Assembly (NCBI GenBank): GCA_044238145.1
Contig: JBIIDT010000011.1
Coordinates: forward strand, 1-57,562
DNA from: QWPN01 sp044238145
GTDB taxonomy: Bacteria; Planctomycetota; Planctomycetia; Pirellulales; UBA1268
Reading direction: 5' to 3'
Length of the DNA: 57,562 nt
A program made the translations under genes and the position numbers. Below the pieces are notes generated by a model. That model worked only from the letters and a program-made list of their open reading frames with translations. It was not told where the DNA came from and made no database searches. Below, one piece after another: positions 33,696-42,629 of the stretch. The first letter of the stretch is position 1; each line of letters begins with the position of its first letter.

Positions 33696-35567
33696 CTACC
33701 GGCCGCCGGCATTCGCCACGACCTGCGGGTCGCTCAAGCGAAGCACATGGTCCTGGCCCGGGACCGTCTGGCGGTTCGTCTCACGCGGCGTGACGTCGTG
33801 GGACAGGATCATGGCGCGGCCGACGAAGTAATTCGGCGCGTCGGCCACCTCCAGGTTGTGGGTCTCCGCGATCGGCTGCGGCTCGACGTGGGCGATCCGC
33901 GCCGGGGTCCGGGCGGCGTGCAGGACGTCGTCCACCTGTAGCTCGCTGGCCTTCTTCCAGCCTTTGCCCGACACCCAGAACAGGTGTCCGGTCGAGCAGC
34001 GGAACGTCTCGGCGGCGCCACCGGTCTCCTCGAGCGTGATGGCGATCGTCGCCACGGGCGGCCGCGTCGTGGCCCTGAGGACGGGCTTCCACCGCAGCGC
34101 GCCGGTCGCCAGATCCCGGTTCAACACGAGGTCGCCGGGGAGGATCGTTTCGATCGACCGCGGCCCGACCTTGGTGACGACCGGCGTCCCGGCGACGAAG
34201 CATTCGCCGGTCGAATCGGGCGGTCCCGCGGACTCGGGCGGCCCCGAGATCGAGACCGTGGCGACCGAGTAGCTCCGCCGGACGCGCTCGGTCTTGCCCG
34301 ACTGGTACTCGGTCTCGTTGTATTCGTCCCACCAGTGCCACATGTCGGCGGCCACGGGGGCGATGAGCCTTCCCGACACGCGGGCGACGACGGCCGCGAC
34401 GCGTTCGCTGACTTGTTCGATGAGGGCGTTCTGCCGCTGCATCTCCAGGCGGCGCGCGTTGACCTCGGACTCGGCCTGCCGTCGGATCACGGCCTCCGCC
34501 GTGACGTCGGCGGCCATGATCTGGCCAAGGGTGGCGCCGCCGATCGCCCGCTGAAACCCGCGATCGACGATCTGGATGTCGTTCTCGCCCATGCCCTCGC
34601 GGCCGAAGGCCTGGCGGTAGCCGACCAGGCGGCCCTGGGGGTCGTAGCTCGGCTGGATCATCATCGTGACGGGCGACGACAGCATGCCGAGCATATCGGG
34701 CACGAAGTCGTGCAGCGGCCGCGTCGCGAGCTTGTCCATCGCCATGGCCCGCACCGCCTCGTCGGGATGGAGCAGGCTGTACCGGGCGAGCACCTGCGAC
34801 GATTCGACCGCATCGACCTGCCCCATCCATTCGACGAGCAGCTTCGACGTGAAAGGATCCGGCGCATCGAGCGCCGCCTCGATCGCGCCGACCATCGTCG
34901 GATCGCGGAGGGCCAGGAACGCGGCGCTGACCGCTTCGCGGTCGGCCGGAGTCTTCGACCTGAGCTTGATCAGCAGCGGGGCGAGGGTCTTGCGATGCTG
35001 CTCGATCGACTTGGACTTCGACGCCGCCCGTGCCTGCAGCCGCTCGATCTCGCCGGGACTGACCCAGCGGTCGCCCACGCTGACGTAGCCGAGCGCCGCA
35101 CGGGCGGCGGCATGATCGGGAACGAACTCGAGCAGCCGCGTCAGGTGGGCCCGCGCCTGGTCGTGCATCTTGCGCGACAGGCACCACCGCGCCAGGTCGA
35201 GGTTCCCGGCGGCGGTGTCGGGCGTCTGCCGGCGGACGCGCTCGTAGCGGAGACGGTTGGGATCCTTGGCCGCGGCCGACACGCTCTCGTCGACCGTCTT
35301 CCAGTCGGGCTTCTTCGTGCCGACGTCGATCATGCCGAGGTGCGCGTGGGCCACGGGCGCGGAGCCGCTTTCCGCCGCCTCCTTGAGCAGCCGCTCGCGG
35401 GTGTCAAAGTCGCCGACCGCCTCGGCCTCGAACGCCGAGATCACCAGGCGGTGGGCGTCGGACACCGCCGCCCGGCCCGCGGCTGACGCGTCGACATTGT
35501 CGGCCGACCATGCCACGCCGGGCACGGCCAGGGCCAGCGCCACCATCCACGAGCAGCGTGTGCGCAT
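33696..35567 (-). CDS. Exported helical-repeat protein with C-terminal Hint domain
   Basis: A 623-residue protein. It has a signal peptide (WMVALALAVPGVAWSADN), a TPR/HEAT-like helical region (about 30-300), a coiled region rich in Ala, Gln and Arg (about 350-400), and a Hint (hedgehog/intein) domain from Cys456. The Hint landmarks are GECFVAGTPVVT, PGDLVLNRD, STGHLFWV with the block B His at 528, and a final MILSHD at about 586-591. The usual HN end is replaced by HD, so self-splicing is unlikely; self-cleavage or a pretoxin-like role is possible. A 32-residue tail follows. The ATG has a GGAGGA ribosome binding site. Confidence 0.82.
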   Translation of the reverse strand: MRTRCSWMVALALAVPGVAWSADNVDASAAGRAAVSDAHRLVISAFEAEAVGDFDTRERLLKEAAESGSAPVAHAHLGMIDVGTKKPDWKTVDESVSAAAKDPNRLRYERVRRQTPDTAAGNLDLARWCLSRKMHDQARAHLTRLLEFVPDHAAARAALGYVSVGDRWVSPGEIERLQARAASKSKSIEQHRKTLAPLLIKLRSKTPADREAVSAAFLALRDPTMVGAIEAALDAPDPFTSKLLVEWMGQVDAVESSQVLARYSLLHPDEAVRAMAMDKLATRPLHDFVPDMLGMLSSPVTMMIQPSYDPQGRLVGYRQAFGREGMGENDIQIVDRGFQRAIGGATLGQIMAADVTAEAVIRRQAESEVNARRLEMQRQNALIEQVSERVAAVVARVSGRLIAPVAADMWHWWDEYNETEYQSGKTERVRRSYSVATVSISGPPESAGPPDSTGECFVAGTPVVTKVGPRSIETILPGDLVLNRDLATGALRWKPVLRATTRPPVATIAITLEETGGAAETFRCSTGHLFWVSGKGWKKASELQVDDVLHAARTPARIAHVEPQPIAETHNLEVADAPNYFVGRAMILSHDVTPRETNRQTVPGQDHVLRLSDPQVVANAGGR

Positions 35568-35688
35568 CGCGCGATCCTCCGGCGGAAAGAAGGGGGACGG
35601 GAGCCGACTCGCCCGGACGCACCACGAACCACGAACACCGAGAAGCGTACCCCTCGGCAGGTGGAGCAGGCAACCTACGGCACGTGGC

Positions 35689-36951
35689 TCAGCCCGTCAC
35701 CGCCTCCTCGAGCCGGGCCGCCGGCACGGGGAACTGCTCGGCGAGTTCCGCCACCTCGCGGCGGGTCGTCTCGACCACCGTCGCATCCTGCGGCGTTTTG
35801 AGGGCCCGGAGGATCCAGGTGGCGATCCGCCGCATCTCGTCGGCCCCCATGCCCCGCGTCGTGAGCGCGGGCGTGCCGAGGCGGATGCCGGAGGGATCCA
35901 TCGGCTTCCGCTCGTCGTAGGGGATCATGTTCTTGTTGCACGTGATGCCGCAGCGGTCGAGCGTCTCCTCGGCGAGCTTGCCGCCGATGGAGAGCGGCGT
36001 GACGTCCACGAGCATCAGGTGGTTGTCGGTGCCGCCGCTGACGAGCTTCACGCCGCCGGCGGCGAGGGCCTCGGCGAGTGCCTTCGCGTTGGCCACGACC
36101 TGCTTCGCGTAGGCCTTGAACTCTGGCTTCAGGGCCTCGGCGAAGGCCACGGCCTTGCCGGCGATGACGTGCATCAAGGGGCCGCCCTGCTGCCCCGGGA
36201 ACACGGAGCGGTCGAGCGCCTTGGCATCGGCGGCCCGACACATCGCGATCCCGCCGCGGGGGCCGCGGAGCGTCTTGTGCGTGGTGCTCGTGACGAAGTC
36301 GGCCACGGGCACCGGGTTGTCGTGGATGCCGGCGGCGACGAGGCCCGCGTAGTGGGCCATGTCGACCATCAGCTTCGCCCCGACCTCGCGGGCGATCTCC
36401 GCGAACCTCCCGTGCGGGATCTCGCGCGGGTAGGCGCTGGCGCCGGCCACGATCAGCTTCGGCTTGTGCTCACGGGCCAGGCGGGCGATCTGGTCGAAGT
36501 CGAGCCGCTGGTCGTCGCGGCGGACGCCGTAGTGGACGAACCTGTAGAGCACGCCGGAGGCGTTGAGCTTCATGCCGTGCGTAAGGTGGCCGCCGTGGGC
36601 GAGGTCGAAGGCCAGCACGGTGTCGCCGGGCGCGATCGCCGTCATGTAGACCGCCGCGTTGGCCTGGCTGCCGGAGTGCGGCTGGACGTTGACGTGCTCG
36701 GCGCCGAAGACGGCCTTGAGCCGCTCGCGGGCCAGATCCTCGACCTTGTCGACGAACTCGCAGCCGCCGTAGTAGCGGTGGCCGGGATAGCCCTCGGCGT
36801 ACTTGTTGGTGAGCACGCTACCCACCGCCTGCATCACGGCCGGGCTCGTGAAGTTCTCGCTGGCGATCATCTCGAGGCCTTCCTGCTGCCGCTGCTGCTC
36901 CGCGGCGATGGCCGACCAGACCTCGGGATCCTCCGACTCGACGAAGTTCAC
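35689..36951 (-). CDS. glyA: Serine hydroxymethyltransferase
   Basis: A 420-residue PLP enzyme that converts serine and tetrahydrofolate to glycine and methylene-THF. The PLP lysine is Lys226 in STTHKTLRGPRGG. Other signatures are MIASENFTSPAV, NKYAEGYPGHRYYGG, PHSGSQAN and DMAHYAGLVAAG. The length is that of bacterial GlyA. The start is a GTG with a very strong GAGGAGGCAGGAG ribosome binding site. A sigma-70-type promoter is seen upstream. Confidence 0.97.
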   Translation of the reverse strand: MNFVESEDPEVWSAIAAEQQRQQEGLEMIASENFTSPAVMQAVGSVLTNKYAEGYPGHRYYGGCEFVDKVEDLARERLKAVFGAEHVNVQPHSGSQANAAVYMTAIAPGDTVLAFDLAHGGHLTHGMKLNASGVLYRFVHYGVRRDDQRLDFDQIARLAREHKPKLIVAGASAYPREIPHGRFAEIAREVGAKLMVDMAHYAGLVAAGIHDNPVPVADFVTSTTHKTLRGPRGGIAMCRAADAKALDRSVFPGQQGGPLMHVIAGKAVAFAEALKPEFKAYAKQVVANAKALAEALAAGGVKLVSGGTDNHLMLVDVTPLSIGGKLAEETLDRCGITCNKNMIPYDERKPMDPSGIRLGTPALTTRGMGADEMRRIATWILRALKTPQDATVVETTRREVAELAEQFPVPAARLEEAVTG

Positions 36952-37005
36952 GCTCCTGCCTCCTCGTGGTGCCGGGGGGCCGCCCGGCGCGGGTCACCGG
37001 AACCG

Positions 37006-37034
37006 ATTCTGGAGGTTGCCCGACGAACGGTCAA
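37006..37034 (-). promoter_or_regulatory. Sigma-70-type promoter of glyA
   Basis: On the minus strand TTGACC (37034-37029) and CAGAAT (37011-37006) are separated by 17 bp. This places the start of transcription near 36999, about 48 bases before the GTG of glyA. I looked for a glycine riboswitch in this leader and saw none. Confidence 0.55.
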
Positions 37035-37241
37035 CGAACCGCCCGCAAACCCTGCCCATCTTCACGCTTCCGTCACCCCGGAGCCGCAGGGTCGACGCCG
37101 CCTGCCCGGCCGACGACCGCGGAGCGGTGCGCGGCGGGGAAATCTCATCAGTCCCGGGGCGGCTGCCGAAAAACCCTGTCGTGCCGGTGGTGCGGGTCGT
37201 GGCGGTCGTGCCGCGTTCGCCCGTCCGGCGGAGGGGGGATC

Positions 37242-38276
37242 ATGCCAGCGACAGCGCGCGTCCGGATCGCGGTGACCGCCGCCGTCGTCGCGGCCCTGCT
37301 CGCCGGCCCCGCGGCCCGGGCCGAGTGGCTGCCGGTCTGCGGCGGCTGGGAGTCGTACGCGGTGTTCGACGTGCTCTTCATGCAGCGCGACAACACGACC
37401 AACGACGAACCGCTCGTGCTCAACGGCGACACGCTGGCCACGGCCATCGGCACGCCCGACCTGCAGTTCCCCGTCGCCCCCGGCATCCGCACCGCCTACG
37501 GCCAGCACGGCCCCGACGGCGTGGGCTGGGAGTTCGGCTACCTCGGCGTGTACGGGATGTTCGCCGACGCCGACGCGTCCGGCGACGCGAACCTCGAGAT
37601 CGCGCCGCCGCTGTCGGGCGCGGTGGCCGGCCTCGTCGGGGCCTCGGCCGCCCGGGCCACCTACGGCGCGGTGCTCAACTCGGCGGAAGTCAACGTGCTC
37701 CTCACCGAGCGGTGTCTCCACCGGCCACGGTCCTCGGGCTACGCCGCGGAGTGTCACTCGGGCACCTTCACGCTCGACTGGCTCGCCGGCTTCCGCTGGG
37801 CCGGCCTCGACGAGCAGGCGGCCCTCGCCTTCGGCGACGGCCCGGGAACGCTCGTCACGGGCTACGCCGTGCGGACGAGCTCGAACCTGTTCGGCGGCCA
37901 ACTGGGCGTCCGCGGCCGGGCCGACTGGGATGCCTGGGCGGTCGAAGGCTGGGCGAAGGCGGCCCTCGCGGGATCCGTGCTCGCACAGTCGCAGGACGCG
38001 ATCGTCGATTCGATCACGGGCGACGTCTACCGCCCGGCCCGCGGCTCGCGGACCGACACGCCGGGCGGGATCTTCGACGTCGGCGCCACGCTGGTCTACC
38101 GGCTCTCCGACACCTGGGGGCTGCGGTTCGGCTACAGCATGCTCTGGCTGACGGGCGTGGCGCTGGCGCCGGATCAGTTCGACTTCTCGACCGACACGAC
38201 GGCGGGCGCCACGCTCGACGCCAACAAGACGCTGTGGCTGGGCGGCGCGAACCTCGGCCTCGAGGCCCGCTGGTGA
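37242..38276 (+). CDS. BBP7 family outer-membrane beta-barrel protein
   Basis: A 344-residue exported protein with a clear signal peptide (AVTAAVVAALLAGPAARAEW). The mature part alternates hydrophobic and polar residues in a beta-barrel pattern and ends in an aromatic residue (EARW), as outer-membrane barrels do. The layout resembles the planctomycete BBP7 porin-like family: VGWEFGYLGVY, LDWLAGFRWAGLDE, LWLGGANLGLEARW. Its role is probably a porin or structural barrel. The ATG follows GGAGGGGGG. It is a single gene, convergent with the FKBP gene. Confidence 0.8.
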   Translation: MPATARVRIAVTAAVVAALLAGPAARAEWLPVCGGWESYAVFDVLFMQRDNTTNDEPLVLNGDTLATAIGTPDLQFPVAPGIRTAYGQHGPDGVGWEFGYLGVYGMFADADASGDANLEIAPPLSGAVAGLVGASAARATYGAVLNSAEVNVLLTERCLHRPRSSGYAAECHSGTFTLDWLAGFRWAGLDEQAALAFGDGPGTLVTGYAVRTSSNLFGGQLGVRGRADWDAWAVEGWAKAALAGSVLAQSQDAIVDSITGDVYRPARGSRTDTPGGIFDVGATLVYRLSDTWGLRFGYSMLWLTGVALAPDQFDFSTDTTAGATLDANKTLWLGGANLGLEARW

Positions 38277-38295
38277 GCCGCCCGGTCGTGGCTCA
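38274..38295. terminator. Bidirectional hairpin containing both stop codons
   Basis: TGAGCC (38274-38279) pairs with GGCTCA (38290-38295) around a ten-base loop. The left arm starts with the TGA of the BBP7 gene and the right arm ends with the reverse complement of the TGA of the FKBP gene. A symmetric terminator for two convergent genes is likely, though without a U-tract. Confidence 0.5.
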
Positions 38296-39714
38296 GTCGA
38301 TCGCCAGCAGCTCGACGTCGAAGTACAGCGTCGAGTTGGCCGGGATGTTGCCGGTGGCCACGTTGCCGTAGCCGAGATTGGGCGGGATGACGAGCTTCCG
38401 CCAGCCGCCGACCTTCATCGTGGCGAGCCCCTCGTCCCAGCCGGCGATCACCTGGCCGACGCCGAGCGTGAACTCGAACGGCTGCCCGCGGGAGATCGAG
38501 CTGTCGAACACGGTGCCGTCGGCGAGCCGGCCAATGTAGTGCACCGTGAGCCGCTGGCCGGTCGTCGGCGTGGCACCCTGACCGACGAGGATGTCGCGGT
38601 ACGTGAGTCCCGTGTTCGTCGTCACCGAGCGGAAGAAGGTCCGGGCCGACGCGATCCGCAGCGGGCCGGCGACGGTGGAGAACGCCGTCGTGCGGGCGCC
38701 GGCCGCCGACACCTTGGTGATCCCCGCCGAGCCGCCCGCGTCGCCCTGCGTGGCGAGGTAGCGGTCGATGCGGCCGTCGCCATCACCGTCGACGGCCGCC
38801 GTGTAGATCGGCGCATTGGGCCGGGCGAGGCCGGAGAAGGCCTGAAAGCGGGCCAGCCGCGTCGCCACGCCGGCGACCGCGTCCCGGCCGGAGAAGACCT
38901 CCGTCACGCCGCCGCCACCACGCCCCATGGAAATGACGATGTCGTCGATGGCGTCGCCGTCGGCGCGGCCGCTCGTCACCGAGAAGCCACCGAGTCCGGT
39001 GACCGGCTCGATGCGGCCCAGGACCCGCGGCGTGGCCGAGACGTCGTAGGCCACCACGGCCGCCCGCATGCCGGGACCGCTGCTGACGAGGATCTCGACC
39101 TTGTTGTCGGGCGTGTTGGCATCGACCAACTGGCCCGCCGCGAACGTGCCGAGGTCGGCCACGGCCACGCTCGCGCCGCCGTTGAACGTGCCGCCGAAGG
39201 CCGTGAGCGCGCGATACGGCACGTTCTCGACCGGGTCGGCCGCGGCGACCGAGCGGAACACGTGCACCACGCCCCCGCCTCGCGACATCGAGGTGACGAT
39301 GTCCTCGCGGCCGTCGCCATCGACGTCGCCGCAGGCGATCTCCACGCCGCCGGTATACCGCGGGCCGAAGGGCAGCGTCCGATAGGCGACGAGTTCCGTG
39401 AGCGTGGTGGTGCCGCCCGCCGTCTGCTGGCGAAAGGCGCGGATCTCGCCCGCGCGGCCGGGACCGGAGGCGGCGAGCACCTCGGGCGTGCCGTCGCCGT
39501 CGAGGTCGCCCATCGCCACCCGCGCGCCCCCCTTGAAGCCGGCTTCGAAGGCCAGCACTTGGGCCTGCACGGCCCCGGTGTCGGAGTCGACGAGCCGGAC
39601 CAGCGGCGTACTCTGCCGGCCGATCTCGGTGCCGACGGCGACGCTCGCCGCCAGCACGCGGCGGCCCTCCAACGACTCCACCGCGAGCGGGGCACGGGCG
39701 GGACGGCGGGCCAT
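38293..39714 (-). CDS. LEGR-type surface protein: FG-GAP propeller with C-terminal FKBP peptidyl-prolyl isomerase
   Basis: A 473-residue protein. The N-terminus has the planctomycete export motif in VESLEGRRVLAA (residues 13-24). Three or more FG-GAP/VCBS-type blades follow, with DGDG calcium loops (MGDLDGDGTPEV, CGDVDGDGREDI, AAVDGDGDGRID). The last 100 residues are a complete FKBP domain: VHYIGRLADGTVFDSS, FTLGVGQVIAGWDEGL and IPPNLGYG. It would catalyse proline isomerisation at the cell surface or periplasm. I chose the ATG at 39714, which has GGAG upstream; an ATG at 39774 is possible. Confidence 0.85.
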   Translation of the reverse strand: MARRPARAPLAVESLEGRRVLAASVAVGTEIGRQSTPLVRLVDSDTGAVQAQVLAFEAGFKGGARVAMGDLDGDGTPEVLAASGPGRAGEIRAFRQQTAGGTTTLTELVAYRTLPFGPRYTGGVEIACGDVDGDGREDIVTSMSRGGGVVHVFRSVAAADPVENVPYRALTAFGGTFNGGASVAVADLGTFAAGQLVDANTPDNKVEILVSSGPGMRAAVVAYDVSATPRVLGRIEPVTGLGGFSVTSGRADGDAIDDIVISMGRGGGGVTEVFSGRDAVAGVATRLARFQAFSGLARPNAPIYTAAVDGDGDGRIDRYLATQGDAGGSAGITKVSAAGARTTAFSTVAGPLRIASARTFFRSVTTNTGLTYRDILVGQGATPTTGQRLTVHYIGRLADGTVFDSSISRGQPFEFTLGVGQVIAGWDEGLATMKVGGWRKLVIPPNLGYGNVATGNIPANSTLYFDVELLAID

Positions 39715-39837
39715 GGGCTGGTTCTCCGGGCGCGGGCGCGTGGGCGACGGGGCAGGTTCCCTACGTTCTTGCATACCTCGCGGTTCACGCCCCCGCAATT
39801 TTCCCGCGGCGGTGGGGCGTTTTCGGGCCCCGGGGCG

Positions 39838-40752
39838 TCAGGTGATCGCCAGCGGCTCCGGCATGAACGTCACGATCGGGATCAGCAGCGCCGCCAGGCC
39901 GAGGACGGTCCGCAGCCCCCCGGGAGGCCGATCCTCGTCGCGGATCGGCGGGTGGTCGACCCCGAGAAGCGTGACCACGACCACCATCACCACCCAGTTG
40001 TAGTGCCGAAAGGCGATGATCGCCGCGATCGCCGCCAGAAGCACGCCCCGGGCCACCCAGTTGCCCCGCCGACCGAACACCGCGCAGGCCACGTGGCCGC
40101 CGTCGAGCTGGCTGATCGGGATCATGTTGAGGCCCGTGACGAGCAGGCCCACCCAGCCGGCCATGAACAGGGCATTGGGGGCGATCGTCGTCCCGGGTTC
40201 GAGGCCGGGCCGCACCGCCGCCAGGATCCACCGGGCGAGCAGCGGCAGGGCGAAGGGGTTGTCCTCCGCGGGCACGGCCGAGGCCTCGAGCATCCCCAGC
40301 GCGAGCAGCGGCACGGCCACCACCAGGCCCGCCAGCGGCCCCGCCAGGGCGATGTCGAACAGTTGGCGGCGATCAGCCCGCGCCCCCTCCATGCCGATCA
40401 CGGCGCCCATCGTGCCGGTGAGCAGGATGGGCACGGGGATGAAGAACGGCAGCGTGGCCGGGATGCCGTGGATCCGCGCCGCGACGAAGTGGCCCGCCTC
40501 GTGGGCCGCGAGCACCGCCAGCACGGCCGTCATGTAGACGAGCCCCCGCTGCCAATGCGGCCCCATCGCCGTGGCCAACGAGTCGTCGACGCCCAGGAGC
40601 ATCGGCTGCCAGCCGACGACGCCCGCCGCGAACGTCGTGGCGGCGGTGAGCAGGAACAAGAGCACCTGCAGCCGCGCGGACGACCGGGCCACGCGGCCCC
40701 GACGAGCCGGGGGCGGAAGGGAGGGCTCGTACGGCAGGGGCGGGGCATCCAT
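39838..40752 (-). CDS. Site-2 protease family membrane metallopeptidase (M50)
   Basis: A 304-residue polytopic protein. The zinc motif HEAGH starts at His84 (LAAHEAGHFVAARIHGIP), and the second conserved block is NMIPISQLDGGH, as in M50 site-2 proteases. A proline-rich basic N-terminus precedes the first helix. It could release membrane-tethered regulators by intramembrane cleavage; no anti-sigma factor is seen nearby. The start ATG lies about 12 bases after a -10-like TATCCT on the minus strand. Confidence 0.9.
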   Translation of the reverse strand: MDAPPLPYEPSLPPPARRGRVARSSARLQVLLFLLTAATTFAAGVVGWQPMLLGVDDSLATAMGPHWQRGLVYMTAVLAVLAAHEAGHFVAARIHGIPATLPFFIPVPILLTGTMGAVIGMEGARADRRQLFDIALAGPLAGLVVAVPLLALGMLEASAVPAEDNPFALPLLARWILAAVRPGLEPGTTIAPNALFMAGWVGLLVTGLNMIPISQLDGGHVACAVFGRRGNWVARGVLLAAIAAIIAFRHYNWVVMVVVVTLLGVDHPPIRDEDRPPGGLRTVLGLAALLIPIVTFMPEPLAIT

Positions 40753-40764
40753 GGCGGGCACGCG

Positions 40765-40798
40765 AGGATACTCGCTGCGAGCGGCAGGCTGATACACT
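40765..40798. promoter_or_regulatory. Divergent promoter region of the site-2 protease and secreted-protein genes
   Basis: TATCCT reads on the minus strand (40770-40765) toward the protease gene, and TACACT on the plus strand (40793-40798) toward the secreted-protein gene. They lie within the 84 bp between the two start codons. Confidence 0.4.
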
Positions 40799-40836
40799 GC
40801 GAATCTGTCCCGCCGCCACCTCCGAGGCCCCCTATC

Positions 40837-42609
40837 ATGCCCACCGTTCGCGGCCGCTTCCCGATCCTGCTCTCCGGCCTCGCCGCCTGCCTCGCGACGC
40901 TCCCCTGGGCCACCGCGCGGGCGGCCGACGAGCCGGCCGTGGTGGCCGTGGTCGCGGTCGATCCCTACGCCGACTTGAAGAAGCAGGCCCGCTGGGTGGG
41001 CGGCCTCGTCGACCAGCCGCAACTCGACGGCTACCTCGAGTCGTTCATCATGATCGCCACGCAGTTCAAGGGTCTCGCCGGCCTCGACGTCAATCGACCG
41101 GCCGGCGTGGTGGTGACGGCCGAGGGGCCCGCAGGGGTGCCCGTGGTGCGTGGTTTCGTGCCGGTGAAGGATCTCGACAAGCTGCTCGCCGCGCTGCAGG
41201 GGGTTATCGGCCCGGCCCAGGAGCAGGACGGCGTCACGGTCATCAGCCCGCCCGGCATGCCGCCGATCCAGATCGTGGAGAAGGACGGCTGGGCGATCGT
41301 CTCGCCGCAGGGCAGTCCCGACGCCGCCGCGGGCCTCGAAAAGGCGCTCGATCCGGTCGTCGACGCCCTGACGCTCGGCGTGCAGGTGTTCCCGGCGCGG
41401 ATGCCGGATGGCATGCGGAAGCAGCTCCAGGCCTTGCTCAAGCAGGCGGCGGCGATGCAGGCCCAGCAGGGAGCGCCCGTTGATCCCGACGCGCTCGCGG
41501 CCGGCCTCGAGAACCTGGAAAAAATCGAGACGATCCTCCTGGGCGCGGCCATCGACGTCGAGAAGCAGCGGGTGTCCGTCGAGAACCGGTTCGCCATGAT
41601 GCCTGGTTCCGCCGAAGGCACGCTCTACGGCGCGATGGCGAAGGCCGCCCCCACCGTGCCCGCGACCGTCACGGCCGACGGCAAGCCGGCCGCGATGAGC
41701 GGCCACGCGGCGCTGGCGATCCCGGAGGCGCTGCGGGAGGCGGCCAAGGCGTTCCTCGTGCAGGCGCTGCCGGTGTCGAGCAAGACAGAGTGGTCGGACG
41801 GACAAGGATCCGGGTCGTCGGAGACCGTGGTTTCCGAGCCGGCGAACACGATCTTCACGCTCCTCCGGGGCGTGGTGCCGGCGATGCTCGACGCGGGGGG
41901 ACTCGACGCGGCCCTCACGGTCGACACCGCCGCCGCCGAGATGGCCGAGGGCAAGGCGATGCCGCGGGTCACGGTCGGCATGCGGGTCAAGGACGGCCCC
42001 GCCCTCGAGGCGAACCTCAAGACCGCGCTCGGCGCCAAGGACGCCCTGCCCCAGGGCGTGACCGCGAAGTTCGACGCCGGCAAGGCGGGCGCGGCCAACC
42101 TGCACGTGGTCGAAGTCGATCTCGCCGCCCTCGTCGAGGAGGACGCTGTTCGCGCGCTCGGCCAGAAGCTGCCGATCGTGCTCGGTGTGACGCCGACCCA
42201 CGCCTTCGTCGCGGCGGGAGGCGACGCCGAGAAACGGATCGCGATCGCGGCCGGCGGCGGCAGGCCCGACCCCGCCGCGAAGCCTCTCGCCGGCGTCGAC
42301 GTGTCGCTGGGAACGCTCTTTCGCTACGTCGCCGGCCTGATGACCTTGTCGGACGAGCCCGACGCCGCGGCCGTGAAGGAGGTCGTCGAGGGGGCCGCCG
42401 ACCTGCCCTCGTCGCTCGTGCAGGTGCTCGTCCAGCCGATCGACCGCGGCGTGGCCGCGCGGCTCTCGGCCGACGCCGGCGCGATCCGGCTCATGAAGCT
42501 GCTCATCACGCTCCAGCAACCCGCCGCCCAGCCCGCTGGCCTCGGCCCCGGTCCGGCGGCGCCGGTGCCGAAGGGCCGGCCCATTCCCCTCCCCGGTCTC
42601 GCTCCGTGA
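40837..42609 (+). CDS. Secreted hypothetical protein (planctomycete-type)
   Basis: I do not recognise a named function. The 590-residue protein has a signal peptide (LLSGLAACLATLPWATARAADE). The mature part begins VAVVAVDPYADLKKQARWVGG and shows internal repetition of alpha/beta character, with FVPVKDLDKLLAAL and NLEKIETILLGAAIDVEKQRV. A proline-rich tail ends the protein (PVPKGRPIPLPGLAP). The composition suggests an abundant periplasmic or surface protein. It is followed 21 bp later by lysA and may share its transcript. Confidence 0.75.
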   Translation: MPTVRGRFPILLSGLAACLATLPWATARAADEPAVVAVVAVDPYADLKKQARWVGGLVDQPQLDGYLESFIMIATQFKGLAGLDVNRPAGVVVTAEGPAGVPVVRGFVPVKDLDKLLAALQGVIGPAQEQDGVTVISPPGMPPIQIVEKDGWAIVSPQGSPDAAAGLEKALDPVVDALTLGVQVFPARMPDGMRKQLQALLKQAAAMQAQQGAPVDPDALAAGLENLEKIETILLGAAIDVEKQRVSVENRFAMMPGSAEGTLYGAMAKAAPTVPATVTADGKPAAMSGHAALAIPEALREAAKAFLVQALPVSSKTEWSDGQGSGSSETVVSEPANTIFTLLRGVVPAMLDAGGLDAALTVDTAAAEMAEGKAMPRVTVGMRVKDGPALEANLKTALGAKDALPQGVTAKFDAGKAGAANLHVVEVDLAALVEEDAVRALGQKLPIVLGVTPTHAFVAAGGDAEKRIAIAAGGGRPDPAAKPLAGVDVSLGTLFRYVAGLMTLSDEPDAAAVKEVVEGAADLPSSLVQVLVQPIDRGVAARLSADAGAIRLMKLLITLQQPAAQPAGLGPGPAAPVPKGRPIPLPGLAP

Positions 42610-42629
42610 TCTCCATTCCTCCTGAGCCC

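Noticed and set aside
34130..34200. Intein in the helical-repeat protein
   Set aside because: There is no downstream extein of useful size and the final HN-Cys/Ser splice junction is absent; a Hint domain describes it better.
36952..37241. Glycine riboswitch in the glyA leader
   Set aside because: The predicted leader is only about 48 bases and lacks the conserved paired aptamer elements.
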